The notes: a model not told the origin generated them from the sequence alone. DNA of 64,000 bases from Streptomyces sp. H27-H5 (GCF_026627505.1 NZ_JAPNLK010000014.1:61738-125737); one strand, 5' to 3'; positions 16,347-25,057 are shown, counted from the first letter of the stretch. A program made the numbers and translations.

Positions 16347-17786
16347 TCAGCCGTCGAGCGAGGTCATGACGTGCTTGATGCGGGTGTAGTCCTCGAAGCC
16401 GTAGGCGGAGAGGTCCTTGCCGTAGCCGGACTTCTTGAAACCGCCGTGGGGCATCTCGGCGACGAGCGGGATGTGGGTGTTGATCCACACGCAGCCGAAG
16501 TCGAGGTTCTTGGACATGCGCATCGCGCGGCCGTGGTTCTTGGTCCACACCGAGGAGGCGAGGGCGAACTCGACTCCGTTCGCGTACTCCAGGGCCTGGG
16601 CCTCGTCCGTGAAGGACTGCACGGTGATGACGGGACCGAAGACCTCGTTCTGGATGATCTCGTCGTCCTGCTTCAGCCCGGAGACCACGGTCGGGGCGTA
16701 GAAGTAGCCCTTCTCGCCGACCCGGTGGCCGCCCGCCTCGACCTTGGCGTGGGCAGGGAGGCGCTCGATGAAGCCGGCGACCTGCTTGAGCTGGTTCGGG
16801 TTGTTGAGCGGCCCGTACAGCACGTCCTCGTCGTCCGGCTGCCCGGTCTTGGTGTCCGAGGCGGCCTTGGCGAGGGCGGCCACGAACTCGTCGTGGATCG
16901 ACTCGTGCACCAGCACGCGGGTGGCGGCGGTGCAGTCCTGACCGGCGTTGAAGTAGCCGGCGACCGCGATGTCCTCGACGGCCTTGGCCAGGTCGGCGTC
17001 TTCGAAGACCACGACGGGGGCCTTGCCGCCGAGCTCCAGGTGGACGCGCTTGACGTCCTTCGAGGCGCTCTCGGCGACCTGCATGCCGGCGCGTACCGAG
17101 CCGGTGATGGAGGCCATGGCCGGGGTGGAGTGCTCCACCATGGCCTTGCCGGTCTCGCGGTCGCCGCAGACGACGTTGAAGACGCCCTTGGGCAGGACCG
17201 AGTCGATGATCTCGGCCATCAGCACGGTGGAGGCCGGGGTGGTGTCCGAGGGCTTGAGCACCACGGTGTTGCCCGCGGCGATCGCCGGGGCGAACTTCCA
17301 CACGGCCATCATCATCGGGTAGTTCCACGGCGCGACCTGGGCACAGACGCCGACCGGCTCACGGCGGACGATCGAGGTCATCCCGTCCATGTACTCGCCG
17401 GCCGAGCGGCCCTCCAGCAGTCGGGCCGCACCCGCGAAGAAGCGGATCTGGTCCACCATCGGCGGCAGCTCCTCGCTGGCCGTGAGGCCCAGCGGCTTGC
17501 CGGTGTTCTCCGACTCGGCGGCCACGAGTTCGTCCGCGCGCGCCTCGAAGGCGTCCGCGATCTTGAGCAGGGCCTTCTGCCGCTCCGCGGGGGTGGTGTC
17601 GCGCCAGCCCGGGAAGGCCGCGGCGGCCGCGGCCATGGCCGCGTCCACGTCGGCCTGACCGGACAGCGGTGCGGTGGCGTACGCCTCGCCGGTGGCGGGG
17701 TTGACCACCTCGGTGGTCCGCCCGTCGGCGGCGTCCTTGAACTCCCCGCCGATGTAGTTGCGCAGACGACGCAGTTCGGTGGTCAC
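16347..17786 (-). CDS. Gamma-aminobutyraldehyde dehydrogenase family protein (second copy)
   Basis: A 479-residue aldehyde dehydrogenase with Asn155 (APWNYP), Glu251 (LELGGKAP) and catalytic Cys285 (AGQDCTAA). The ending EMPHGGFKKSGYGKDLSAYG and FEDYTRIKHVMTSLDG matches the aminobutyraldehyde group, so it should oxidise 4-aminobutanal or a related aminoaldehyde to the acid with NAD+. GTG at 17786 is chosen because AGGAGA lies about 9 bases upstream; earlier in-frame starts crowd that site. It is divergent from the Lrp regulator across a 185-bp region containing an operator-like motif pair. Its partner downstream is the second PotD. Confidence 0.9.
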   Translation of the reverse strand: MTTELRRLRNYIGGEFKDAADGRTTEVVNPATGEAYATAPLSGQADVDAAMAAAAAAFPGWRDTTPAERQKALLKIADAFEARADELVAAESENTGKPLGLTASEELPPMVDQIRFFAGAARLLEGRSAGEYMDGMTSIVRREPVGVCAQVAPWNYPMMMAVWKFAPAIAAGNTVVLKPSDTTPASTVLMAEIIDSVLPKGVFNVVCGDRETGKAMVEHSTPAMASITGSVRAGMQVAESASKDVKRVHLELGGKAPVVVFEDADLAKAVEDIAVAGYFNAGQDCTAATRVLVHESIHDEFVAALAKAASDTKTGQPDDEDVLYGPLNNPNQLKQVAGFIERLPAHAKVEAGGHRVGEKGYFYAPTVVSGLKQDDEIIQNEVFGPVITVQSFTDEAQALEYANGVEFALASSVWTKNHGRAMRMSKNLDFGCVWINTHIPLVAEMPHGGFKKSGYGKDLSAYGFEDYTRIKHVMTSLDG

Positions 17787-17883
17787 TACAGCCACTCTCC
17801 TGATCACATGTCCAACGATTGAGACGATTCCCCAAGCCTAGCCCCTCGGCCGACGCTTTCGACAGAGCCAGACACCATCAACT

Positions 17884-17925
17884 ACGAAATCCGTGCAATC
17901 GGAGACGTCGAACAACGAATTTCAT
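17884..17925. promoter_or_regulatory. Candidate Lrp operator pair in the ald/lrp divergent promoter
   Basis: ACGAAATCCGT (17884-17894) and ACGAATTTCAT (17915-17925) fit ACGRAWTYCGT at 11 and 10 of 11 positions and start 31 bp apart. They lie 98-139 bp before the second aldehyde dehydrogenase and 47-88 bp before the Lrp start, in a noticeably AT-richer patch. The matching pair before the first aldehyde dehydrogenase (7881-7922) supports a real shared element. The Lrp protein is the obvious candidate ligand; that is inference. Confidence 0.55.
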
Positions 17926-17971
17926 CGGTTACGGCTTGCGGAACAGACGACTCCTCGTGCACAGTGAGGTC

Positions 17972-18460
17972 GTGGTCAGTCGAAGCGCAGATTCCAGGAA
18001 CAGACAACCGTCCCCTTCGGTCGATGCTGTGTCCCTGGCGATCATCGAGCAACTGCAAGAGGACGGACGCCGTCCCTACGCAGCCATCGGCAAGGCCGTC
18101 GGCCTGTCCGAGGCAGCCGTGCGCCAGCGCGTACAGAAGCTGCTCGACCAGGGCGTCATGCAGATCGTCGCCGTAACGGACCCGCTCACCGTGGGCCTGC
18201 GGCGCCAGGCAATGGTCGGCATCAACGTCGAGGGCGACCTCGACCCGGTGGCCGACGCACTGACCTCGATGGCCGAGTGCGAGTACGTGGTCATGACCGC
18301 GGGCTCGTTCGACCTGATGGTGGAGATCGTCTGCGAGGACGACGACCACCTGTTGGAAACGATCAACAAGAAGATCCGCGCGCTCCCCGGCGTGCGATCA
18401 ACCGAAAGCTTCGTTTACCTGAAGCTGAAGAAGCAGACCTACATGTGGGGAACCCGATAA
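17972..18460 (+). CDS. Lrp/AsnC family transcriptional regulator
   Basis: A 162-residue Lrp-type regulator. The N-terminal HTH is DAVSLAIIEQLQEDGRRPYA followed by IGKAVGLSEAAVRQRVQKLL. The C-terminal RAM (ligand-binding) domain has QAMVGINVEGDLDPVADAL, YVVMTAGSFDLMVEIVCEDD and IRALPGVRSTESFVYLKL. GTG at 17972 is preferred, with GTGAGG ahead of it; a GTG at 17957 is possible. It is divergent from the second aldehyde dehydrogenase and runs straight into a class III aminotransferase, so it probably controls polyamine catabolism, possibly sensing an amine or amino acid product. Autoregulation is likely from the operator pair. Confidence 0.92.
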   Translation: MVSRSADSRNRQPSPSVDAVSLAIIEQLQEDGRRPYAAIGKAVGLSEAAVRQRVQKLLDQGVMQIVAVTDPLTVGLRRQAMVGINVEGDLDPVADALTSMAECEYVVMTAGSFDLMVEIVCEDDDHLLETINKKIRALPGVRSTESFVYLKLKKQTYMWGTR

Positions 18461-18462
18461 CC

Positions 18463-19824
18463 GTGAGCCAGGACCTCTCCAAGACCGCGTACGACCACCT
18501 GTGGATGCACTTCACCCGCATGTCGTCCTACGAGAACTCCCCCGTCCCCACCATCGTCCGGGGCGAGGGCACCTACATCTGGGACGACAAGGGCAAGCGC
18601 TACCTCGACGGTCTCGCCGGACTGTTCGTGGTCAACGCCGGTCACGGCCGCAAGGAACTGGCCGAGGTCGCCTACAAGCAGGCGCAGGAACTCGCGTTCT
18701 TCCCCATCTGGTCGTACGCGCACCCCAAGGCCGTCGAGCTCGCCGAGCGCCTCGCCCACTACGCCCCCGGTGACCTGAACAAGGTCTTCTTCACCACCGG
18801 TGGCGGCGAGGCCGTCGAGACCGCCTGGAAGCTGGCCAAGCAGTACTTCAAGCTCCAGGGCAAGCACACCAAGTACAAGGTGATCTCCCGCGCGGTGGCC
18901 TACCACGGCACCCCGCAGGGCGCCCTGTCCATCACCGGTCTGCCGGCCCTGAAGGCCCCCTTCGAGCCGCTGGTCCCCGGCGCGCACAAGGTGCCGAACA
19001 CCAACATCTACCGCGCCCCGATCTTCGGCGACGACCCGGAGGCCTACGGCCGCTGGTGCGCCGACCAGATCGAGCAGGAGATCCTGTTCGAGGGCGCCGA
19101 CACCGTCGCCGCCGTGTTCCTGGAGCCGGTGCAGAACGCCGGTGGCTGCTTCCCGCCGCCGCCCGGGTACTTCCAGCGGGTCCGCGAGATCTGCGACGAG
19201 TACGACGTCCTGCTCGTCTCCGACGAGACGATCTGTGCGTTCGGCCGCCTCGGCACGATGTTCGCCTGTGACAAGTTCGACTACGTGCCGGACATGATCA
19301 CCTGCGCCAAGGGCATGACCTCGGGCTACTCCCCGATCGGTGCCTGCATCATCTCGGACCGCCTCGCGGAGCCGTTCTACAAGGGTGACAACACCTTCCT
19401 GCACGGCTACACCTTCGGCGGCCACCCGGTCTCCTCGGCGGTCGCGCTGGCCAACCTCGACATCTTCGACAAGGAAGGCCTCAACCAGCACGTGCTGGAC
19501 AACGAGGGCGCCTTCTTCTCGACGCTGAAGAAGCTGCACGACCTGCCGATCGTCGGCGACGTCCGCGGCAACGGCTACTTCTACGGCATCGAGCTCGTCA
19601 AGGACAAGGTCACGAAGGAGTCCTTCACGGACGAGGAGACGGAGCGCGTGCTCTACGGCTTCCTCTCCAAGGCGCTCTTCGAGAACGGCCTGTACTGCCG
19701 CGCCGACGACCGTGGCGACCCGGTCATCCAGCTGGCCCCGCCGCTGATCGCGGACCAGGGCACCTTCGACGAGATCGAGGGCATCCTGCGCTCGGTGCTC
19801 ACGGAGGCGTGGACGAAGCTGTAG
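18463..19824 (+). CDS. Class III aminotransferase (putrescine/omega-amino acid:pyruvate type)
   Basis: A 453-residue PLP enzyme. It has VFFTTGGGEAVETAWKLAK (phosphate-binding loop), RAVAYHGTPQGALS, FLEPVQNAGG, LVSDETICAFGRLG (Asp contacting the pyridine N) and ITCAKGMTSGYSPIGA with the Schiff-base Lys. This sequence type is annotated as putrescine or beta-alanine:pyruvate transaminase. It would remove the amino group from putrescine, feeding 4-aminobutanal to the aldehyde dehydrogenases. GTG at 18463 is 2 bases after the Lrp stop, with GTGGGGAA upstream, so the pair is one transcript. A strong hairpin terminator follows at 19861. Confidence 0.9.
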   Translation: MSQDLSKTAYDHLWMHFTRMSSYENSPVPTIVRGEGTYIWDDKGKRYLDGLAGLFVVNAGHGRKELAEVAYKQAQELAFFPIWSYAHPKAVELAERLAHYAPGDLNKVFFTTGGGEAVETAWKLAKQYFKLQGKHTKYKVISRAVAYHGTPQGALSITGLPALKAPFEPLVPGAHKVPNTNIYRAPIFGDDPEAYGRWCADQIEQEILFEGADTVAAVFLEPVQNAGGCFPPPPGYFQRVREICDEYDVLLVSDETICAFGRLGTMFACDKFDYVPDMITCAKGMTSGYSPIGACIISDRLAEPFYKGDNTFLHGYTFGGHPVSSAVALANLDIFDKEGLNQHVLDNEGAFFSTLKKLHDLPIVGDVRGNGYFYGIELVKDKVTKESFTDEETERVLYGFLSKALFENGLYCRADDRGDPVIQLAPPLIADQGTFDEIEGILRSVLTEAWTKL

Positions 19825-19860
19825 GCAAGGCCCGCGACAAGCGGTAAATCGTCCGAACCA

Positions 19861-19909
19861 CACGGCCCGGATCCCCCGTTCGAGTGAGAACGCGGGGGTC
19901 CGGGCCGTG
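19861..19909. terminator. Hairpin terminator after the aminotransferase
   Basis: Arms CACGGCCCGGATCCCCCG (19861-19878) and CGGGGGTCCGGGCCGTG (19893-19909) pair with a single bulged base around a 14-base loop. No U tract follows, as is usual in Streptomyces. Confidence 0.8.
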
Positions 19910-20006
19910 TGCTGTCACCATCCAAGACGTTCATCTCTTTACATCTCATTGCGGCGCCAGTGACCGAACCGGCTCCGCTTCGTTCCCCCGGACGGAGGTG
20001 TACGCC

Positions 20007-20744
20007 ATGGTGGCTCCGGCAGACAATGATGTGCTCTGGGCGCGGTCCCTGCACTACTCCCACAGCGGTTCACCAGGCCTCATCGGCGTCTCCGTCGGCG
20101 TACGCCAAGGTGAGATCCTGGCCGTGACCGGCCCCCGCGGAAGCGGCAAGACCACCCTGCTGCGCTGTCTCGTCGGACAGCTGGTGCCGGAACAGGGCGA
20201 GGTCTGGTTCAACAGCGTCCCCGTGCACACCATGGGAGCCGCGCTCCGCGAACGGCTGCGCCGCGACCGGTTCGGCTGGATCGGCCCCGAGCCCGGATTG
20301 CTGCCCGAACTCAAGGTGTGGGAGAACGCCGCACTGCCGCTGCTCCTCGCCGGCACCCCGCACCGCGCCGCCAAGAGCGCCGCGTGCGAATGGCTGGACC
20401 GCCTCGACATCGGCGGCTTCGCCCGCAAGCGCCCCGGCGCCCTCACCCGGGCCGAGTCACAGCGCGTCGCCCTCGCCCGAGCCCTGGTCAACGAGCCCAC
20501 GGTGATCTTCGCCGACGAGCCGACGGCCTCCCTGCACCGCACCGAACGCGCCCTGCTCCTGCGCACCCTGACCACGGCGGCGCGCTCGCACGAGATCTCC
20601 GTGCTGCTCGCCACCCACGACGAGGAGATCGCCACCGTCGCCGACCGACGGATCGAACTGCTCGACGGACGCCCGGCCGCGGTCGCCGCCGCGGCCGGCC
20701 CGCTCACCACGGAGGACCAGGCCGCGTGCTCGCTCTCCGCCTAG
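20007..20744 (+). CDS. ABC transporter ATPase with non-canonical signature
   Basis: A 245-residue ATPase of the LolD/MacB-like lineage. Walker A is GPRGSGKTT, Walker B is VIFADEPTASL, and the switch histidine is in LLATHDEE. The signature is unusual: LTRAESQRVALARAL stands where LSGGQQQR is expected, so the Gly-Gly that contacts the opposite ATP is lost. GDVRQGEI-like strands and FGWIGPEPGLLPELKVWENAALPL give the Q-loop region, also altered. ATG at 20007 follows GGAGG by about 10 bases. It overlaps the next permease by 19 bases. It may be an exporter ATPase of reduced activity, or half of an asymmetric pair. Confidence 0.8.
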   Translation: MVAPADNDVLWARSLHYSHSGSPGLIGVSVGVRQGEILAVTGPRGSGKTTLLRCLVGQLVPEQGEVWFNSVPVHTMGAALRERLRRDRFGWIGPEPGLLPELKVWENAALPLLLAGTPHRAAKSAACEWLDRLDIGGFARKRPGALTRAESQRVALARALVNEPTVIFADEPTASLHRTERALLLRTLTTAARSHEISVLLATHDEEIATVADRRIELLDGRPAAVAAAAGPLTTEDQAACSLSA

Positions 20745-21808
20745 CCCGAGGCTCCCGGCCGCTGGTCCAGCTGCGCCGGCTGCTCGTCGCCACCGCCTCC
20801 GCCGGTACCGGGTTCCTGCTGCTGTACGTGCTGGCCGGAGCCATGGCCCGACCCGCCGGATCGTTCCCTCGGCTGCTGTGGGCGCTCGTCCCGCTCGCCG
20901 TCACCGTGCAGTTCGCCGTCGCCGTGGCGCGGACCGACCCCGCGACCCGGCCCCGGGAGGGCATGGACGCGGTCGGCCTGGGCCCCGTACGGCGCACCCT
21001 CGTCGCCGCGATCTCCACCGCCGTCGCCTGCGCCCTGGGTGGCGCCGTGGCCCTGGCCGCGTTCCTGCACCTGCGGGGCGACCTGGGCGGGCTGCCGTTC
21101 GACGGAGCCGGCGCCGAGCTGCTGCACGCCGAACAGCCACTGCCGGCGGCGGGCGCCCTGACCCTGCTGGCCCTGATCCCCCTCGCCGCCTCGGCGGCGG
21201 TGGCCCTCGCCCTGCGCTCCCGTCCTCCCCTGGCCGGGCTGTCCCCGCAGAGCGGGGTCCCCTGGGGGGTCGCCCTCACCGCCTCCGGCCTGACCGTCGA
21301 GACCTACGCCGGACGGGGCAGCGCCGCCGTGCCGACCGGCTGGGCGCTCATCGCCCTGGGACTCGCCCTCGCCGGGCCGGGCGTGGCCTTCGCCTGCGGA
21401 ACCCTGGTGCAGGCCGTCCGCCCGGGTGCGCTCCGGCTGCTCGCCGGGCGGACCCTCCAGGAGGAGGCGCCGCGGCTGGGCCGTCCCCTCGGAGTGCTGT
21501 GCGCGATCGGGGCGGCCGGGCTCACCACCCTCGCCGTGCGCGACGCCGACGGTTTCCTGCCTCCGCTCGGCCCGCTGACCGGTCCGGCCGCCGTGCTCGT
21601 GGCGCTGTGCGCGGCTGCGACTCTCCTCACATCCGCGGTCGAGTCGCGGCAGTCCCGCACCGCCGTCCGGGACACCCTGAACGACCTGGGAACCCCCGGA
21701 ACCGTGCTGCGTACGGCCGTCACCGTACGCGCGACTGCCCTGCTCGCCGTATGCGTATCCCTCAGTTGGGGTGTGGCGCAACTGACGTCTCTCGCGTTGA
21801 CCCGCTGA
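20726..21808 (+). CDS. ABC transporter permease-like membrane protein
   Basis: A 360-residue protein with about eight hydrophobic segments, the first at residues 18-38 (LLVATASAGTGFLLLYVLAG) and the last near the C terminus (LLAVCVSLSWGVAQLTSLAL). It has no enzyme motif. RTDPATRPREGMDAVGLGP and AVRDTLNDLGTPGTVLRTAV resemble cytoplasmic loops of FtsX-like permeases, though the large extracytoplasmic MacB domain is missing. GTG at 20726 has GGAGG upstream and overlaps the ATPase gene, so the two form one transporter. The substrate is unknown. Confidence 0.75.
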   Translation: MLALRLARGSRPLVQLRRLLVATASAGTGFLLLYVLAGAMARPAGSFPRLLWALVPLAVTVQFAVAVARTDPATRPREGMDAVGLGPVRRTLVAAISTAVACALGGAVALAAFLHLRGDLGGLPFDGAGAELLHAEQPLPAAGALTLLALIPLAASAAVALALRSRPPLAGLSPQSGVPWGVALTASGLTVETYAGRGSAAVPTGWALIALGLALAGPGVAFACGTLVQAVRPGALRLLAGRTLQEEAPRLGRPLGVLCAIGAAGLTTLAVRDADGFLPPLGPLTGPAAVLVALCAAATLLTSAVESRQSRTAVRDTLNDLGTPGTVLRTAVTVRATALLAVCVSLSWGVAQLTSLALTR

Positions 21809-21834
21809 CTGACGCAGCCCTTAGTGTGGGCCGA

Positions 21835-22926
21835 ATGGTCAACCCAGACATCGAGATCGAGACGCTCGCCGAATTCGACCAGGTCGCCGCTCGGGGTTCC
21901 CTGAGCGGCTACCGGGTCCAGTCGGTCAACCTGCTGGAGCGGACGTTCGCGCTGCTGTCGGCCGACACCTCGGCCGCCGTGTTCCTCGGCTGTGCCATGG
22001 AGCCCGACGCCTCCGCGAAGGTCCGCGCCGACGGCGCCCTGGTCTTCCCGCCGGTGCCGGACCTGCCGTTCAACCCCTACCGGGGTCTGCTCTACACCGC
22101 GGACGAGCTGTTCACCGGCCTGCGGGAGGGCTACGAGGCCACCCCTGACGCCCAGGCGTACGCCTGGTTCCAGGAGATCAAGGCCGACGGCGACATCTAC
22201 GCCTCGATGCTGCGTTCCATCCACGACGACGCCGTCTCCGACGCCCTGGACGAGCACCTCGCCGGTGCCCGGGTGGTGGGAGTGATGGGCGGCCACGCCA
22301 TGGCCCGCGGCGGTACGGACTACCTCGGCGCGGCGGAGCTCGGCCGGACCCTGACCCGGTCCGGGCTGACCGTGGCCACCGGCGGCGGCCCGGGCGCGAT
22401 GGAGGCCGCCAACCTCGGCGCCTACCTGGCCCCCGCGCCCGACGACGCGCTGCCCGAGGCGCTGGAGATGCTGGCCAAGGCCCCTTCCTTCACGCCGTCC
22501 GTGTCCGACTGGGCGAGAGCGGCCTTCGCCGTGCGGGAACGCTGGCCCGACGGCGGCGACTCGGTGGGGATCCCGACCTGGTTCTACGGGCACGAGCCGC
22601 CGAACCCCTTCGCCGGCCACATCGCCAAGTACTTCGCGAACGCCACCCGCGAGGACGGGCTGCTGGCGCGGTCCACCGCGGGCGTGGTCTTCCTCCCGGG
22701 CGCCGCGGGGACCGTCCAGGAGATCTTCGACAACGCCACGCCGAACCACTACGAGTCGCGCGGCGAACCGACCCCGATGGTCCTGGTCGACCGCGCCCAC
22801 TGGACGGAGCACCTGCCGGCCTGGCCGCTGCTCCAGGCGCTGGCCCGCGGCCGGTCGATGGAGTCGAGGATCGCCCTGGTGGACTCGGTGGACGAGGTCC
22901 CGGCGACACTCGCTTCGATGCGCTGA
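21835..22926 (+). CDS. LOG-family Rossmann-fold protein
   Basis: A 363-residue protein with a Rossmann nucleotide-binding core. RVVGVMGGHAMARGG opens the core; VATGGGPGAMEAANLGAYLA is the LOG (TIGR00730-type) GG-G-MEA motif; VVFLPGAAGTVQEIFDNA is the PGG-GT-xE variant that binds phosphate. LOG proteins cleave nucleoside 5'-monophosphates to free base and ribose phosphate. This copy is longer than the plant-like LOG (~190), with an N-terminal ~140-residue extension (LLERTFALLSADTSAAVFLGC). It belongs to the long actinobacterial subgroup, so the cytokinin-type reaction is not assured. Confidence 0.82.
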   Translation: MVNPDIEIETLAEFDQVAARGSLSGYRVQSVNLLERTFALLSADTSAAVFLGCAMEPDASAKVRADGALVFPPVPDLPFNPYRGLLYTADELFTGLREGYEATPDAQAYAWFQEIKADGDIYASMLRSIHDDAVSDALDEHLAGARVVGVMGGHAMARGGTDYLGAAELGRTLTRSGLTVATGGGPGAMEAANLGAYLAPAPDDALPEALEMLAKAPSFTPSVSDWARAAFAVRERWPDGGDSVGIPTWFYGHEPPNPFAGHIAKYFANATREDGLLARSTAGVVFLPGAAGTVQEIFDNATPNHYESRGEPTPMVLVDRAHWTEHLPAWPLLQALARGRSMESRIALVDSVDEVPATLASMR

Positions 22927-23006
22927 CCCGACGAGGCAACTTCCCGGCCGATTCGCACGTCTGGTAGAGGTACCGCAAAACCTGCCAGACGTGAACGGAG
23001 CCCTCT

Positions 23007-23912
23007 GTGCTCATAGGCCTGCTGACCGCGATCGCGGCGTCCATCTGCTACGGCACGGGATCCGTCCTGCAAGCCGTCGGCTCGCGCCGGGCGGCCCGGA
23101 TGTCCCCGGCCGCGGCCGGGGTGACCGCGCATGGCGGACCGAACCTGTCCTCGACCGCGAAGGCGGCGATGACCTGGGAGTTCATCGTCGGCACGATCCT
23201 GGACTTCGTGGGCTTCGGCCTGGGCGCGCTCGCGGCGCGTCTCCTTCCGCTGTTCCTCTCCCAGACCGTGATCAGCGCCAACCTCGTGATCACCGCCGTG
23301 CTCAGCGTGAAGATGCTGGGTATCCGGCTCACCCGCAAGGAGTGGACCTCCATCGGGGTCGTCTGCGCGGCGCTCGTGCTGCTGGCGACGGCCGCGGGGC
23401 ACGAGGGCGGCCATCACGCACCGATGTCCACGCACTGGTGGCTGCTCGCGATCACCCTGCTGATCATCGTGGGCGGCACGGTGGCGGTCCGGTTCCTCGG
23501 CGGCCGGGCCGCGATCCTGGCCGGTCTGCTGTCCGGCCTGGCCTTCGGCGCGCTGGGGGTGGGCGTCCGCATCCTGAACGGCGTCGAGCCGTTCGGCCTG
23601 GTAGCCCTGCTGTCCGACCCCGCCCTCTACGCCATCCTCGTGGCGGGCATCGGCGGCATGTACCTGCACACGGTGGCCCTCCAGATCGGTTCCGTGAACG
23701 GGGCCACGGCCGCCCTGGTGGTGGGCGAGACGGTGCTCCCGGGCGCCATCGGCGTCCTCCTGCTGGGCGACGCCTCCCGCCCCGGTCTGGCCTGGCTGGC
23801 GGTCCTGGGCTTCGTCCTCGCGGTGACGGGCGCCGTGGCGGTGGCCTGGTACGGCAATCACGACGGCGCCGAGGCTCCGGCGGAGTCCCCGGACCCGGTG
23901 CCGGTCGCGTAA
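23007..23912 (+). CDS. DMT/EamA-type multi-spanning permease
   Basis: A 301-residue membrane protein with about nine to ten hydrophobic helices arranged as two repeats of the drug/metabolite transporter fold. The N terminus MLIGLLTAIAASICYGTGSV and the second-half start LLAITLLIIVGGTVAVRFLG show the repeat. The His-rich GHEGGHHAPMSTHW loop lies between halves. GTG at 23007 has CGGAG eight bases upstream. It could export a small metabolite or transport a cation (NIPA-like proteins share the fold); nothing in the neighbourhood decides. Confidence 0.78.
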   Translation: MLIGLLTAIAASICYGTGSVLQAVGSRRAARMSPAAAGVTAHGGPNLSSTAKAAMTWEFIVGTILDFVGFGLGALAARLLPLFLSQTVISANLVITAVLSVKMLGIRLTRKEWTSIGVVCAALVLLATAAGHEGGHHAPMSTHWWLLAITLLIIVGGTVAVRFLGGRAAILAGLLSGLAFGALGVGVRILNGVEPFGLVALLSDPALYAILVAGIGGMYLHTVALQIGSVNGATAALVVGETVLPGAIGVLLLGDASRPGLAWLAVLGFVLAVTGAVAVAWYGNHDGAEAPAESPDPVPVA

Positions 23913-23957
23913 CCGCCCCACCGCCGTACTGCCGTACTGCCGTACGGGGAACGCGCC

Positions 23958-24002
23958 CGCCCCCGGACCCACCGCCCTCACCGGGCGAAGGGTCCGGGGG
24001 CG
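23958..24002. terminator. Bidirectional hairpin terminator
   Basis: CGCCCCCGGACCC (23958-23970) and GGGTCCGGGGGCG (23990-24002) form a perfect 13-bp stem between two convergent genes, the DMT permease and the thiamine ATPase. Short GTACTGCC repeats lie just before it. Confidence 0.85.
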
Positions 24003-24031
24003 GAGCCGTATTGGCGCCCGATCGGCCCCGG

Positions 24032-25057
24032 TCAGTCCTGCGCGGGCAGGACGACGACCTCGCCGGGGGTGAACGTCACCGCGATGCGGTCCCCCACGAC
24101 CGGTGCCCCGACAGGCCCGCACTCGGCCTCCAGCGGCGGACCCGACTCGGGTCGCAACAGCAGTGCCACGTGGGTCCCCCGGAAGGTCCGCGACTCCACG
24201 ACGCACGGCAGCCCCTCGGCCGCCGGAGTCACCCCGGCGGCCCGGATCAGGAGCAGGCGCTCCCCCTCCTGCGAGCCGTCCGGCACCGGGACCTTCCCCC
24301 AGGGGGTGGCCGCGGCGCCGCCCGACACCGTCGCCGGGACCACGTTCTCGAAGCCCAGGAACCGTGCCACGAACTCCGAGGCCGGCCGCTCCCACACCTC
24401 CAGCGGGGTCCCCACCTGCGCGATCCGCCCGTCCCGCATCACCACGACCCGGTCGGCCAGGGCGAAGGCCTCCCCCTGGTCGTGGGTGACCGCCAGGACG
24501 GTCGTGCCCAGCCGGGAGAACAACCCCTGGAGTTCCACCACCAGTCGCTCGCGCAGTCCCCGGTCCAACTGGCCCAGCGGTTCGTCGAGCATCAGCAGGC
24601 GCGGGGACGGGGCGAGCGCCCGCGCCAGCGCGACCCGCTGCTGTTCGCCGCCCGACAGCGACGCGACGGCGCGGCGCCCGGCTCCGGGGAGCCCGACCAG
24701 GTCCAGCAGTTCCTCGACCCGGCCCGTGCAGGCGTCGCGCGAGGAACCCCGCATCCGCAGCCCGAAGCCGACGTTGCCGGCGACGTCGCGGTGCGGGAAC
24801 AGTTGGTGGTCCTGGAACATCAGGCCCACCCCGCGCCGGTGCACCGGCACCGCGGCCTGGTCCGCGCCGTCCAGGAGCACGCGTCCGGCCGAGACCGGCT
24901 GGAGCCCGGCGACCACCCGCAGCAGCGTGGACTTCCCGCTGCCGCTCGGACCCAGCACACAGACGATCTCGTGCTCGGCGACCTCCAGGTCCACGGCGTC
25001 CACGACGTCGCGCGCGCCGAAGCGGACCGACACCCCGTCCAGCCGAAGCAGCGTCAT
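24032..25057 (-). CDS. thiQ: Thiamine ABC transporter ATPase (ThiQ-type)
   Basis: A 341-residue ABC ATPase: Walker A GPSGSGKST, Q-loop LMFQDHQLFPHRDVAGNVGF, signature SLSGGEQQRVALARAL, Walker B LLMLDEPLGQLD, switch AVTHDQGEAFAL. A C-terminal TOBE-like domain (~residues 235-341) is present, as in iron/thiamine/sulfate importers. It is the last gene of thiB-thiP-thiQ and its ATG overlaps the thiP stop by one base. The ligand is assigned from the TPP riboswitch at the head of the operon. It is longer than E. coli ThiQ, which lacks the TOBE tail. Confidence 0.88.
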   Translation of the reverse strand: MTLLRLDGVSVRFGARDVVDAVDLEVAEHEIVCVLGPSGSGKSTLLRVVAGLQPVSAGRVLLDGADQAAVPVHRRGVGLMFQDHQLFPHRDVAGNVGFGLRMRGSSRDACTGRVEELLDLVGLPGAGRRAVASLSGGEQQRVALARALAPSPRLLMLDEPLGQLDRGLRERLVVELQGLFSRLGTTVLAVTHDQGEAFALADRVVVMRDGRIAQVGTPLEVWERPASEFVARFLGFENVVPATVSGGAAATPWGKVPVPDGSQEGERLLLIRAAGVTPAAEGLPCVVESRTFRGTHVALLLRPESGPPLEAECGPVGAPVVGDRIAVTFTPGEVVVLPAQD

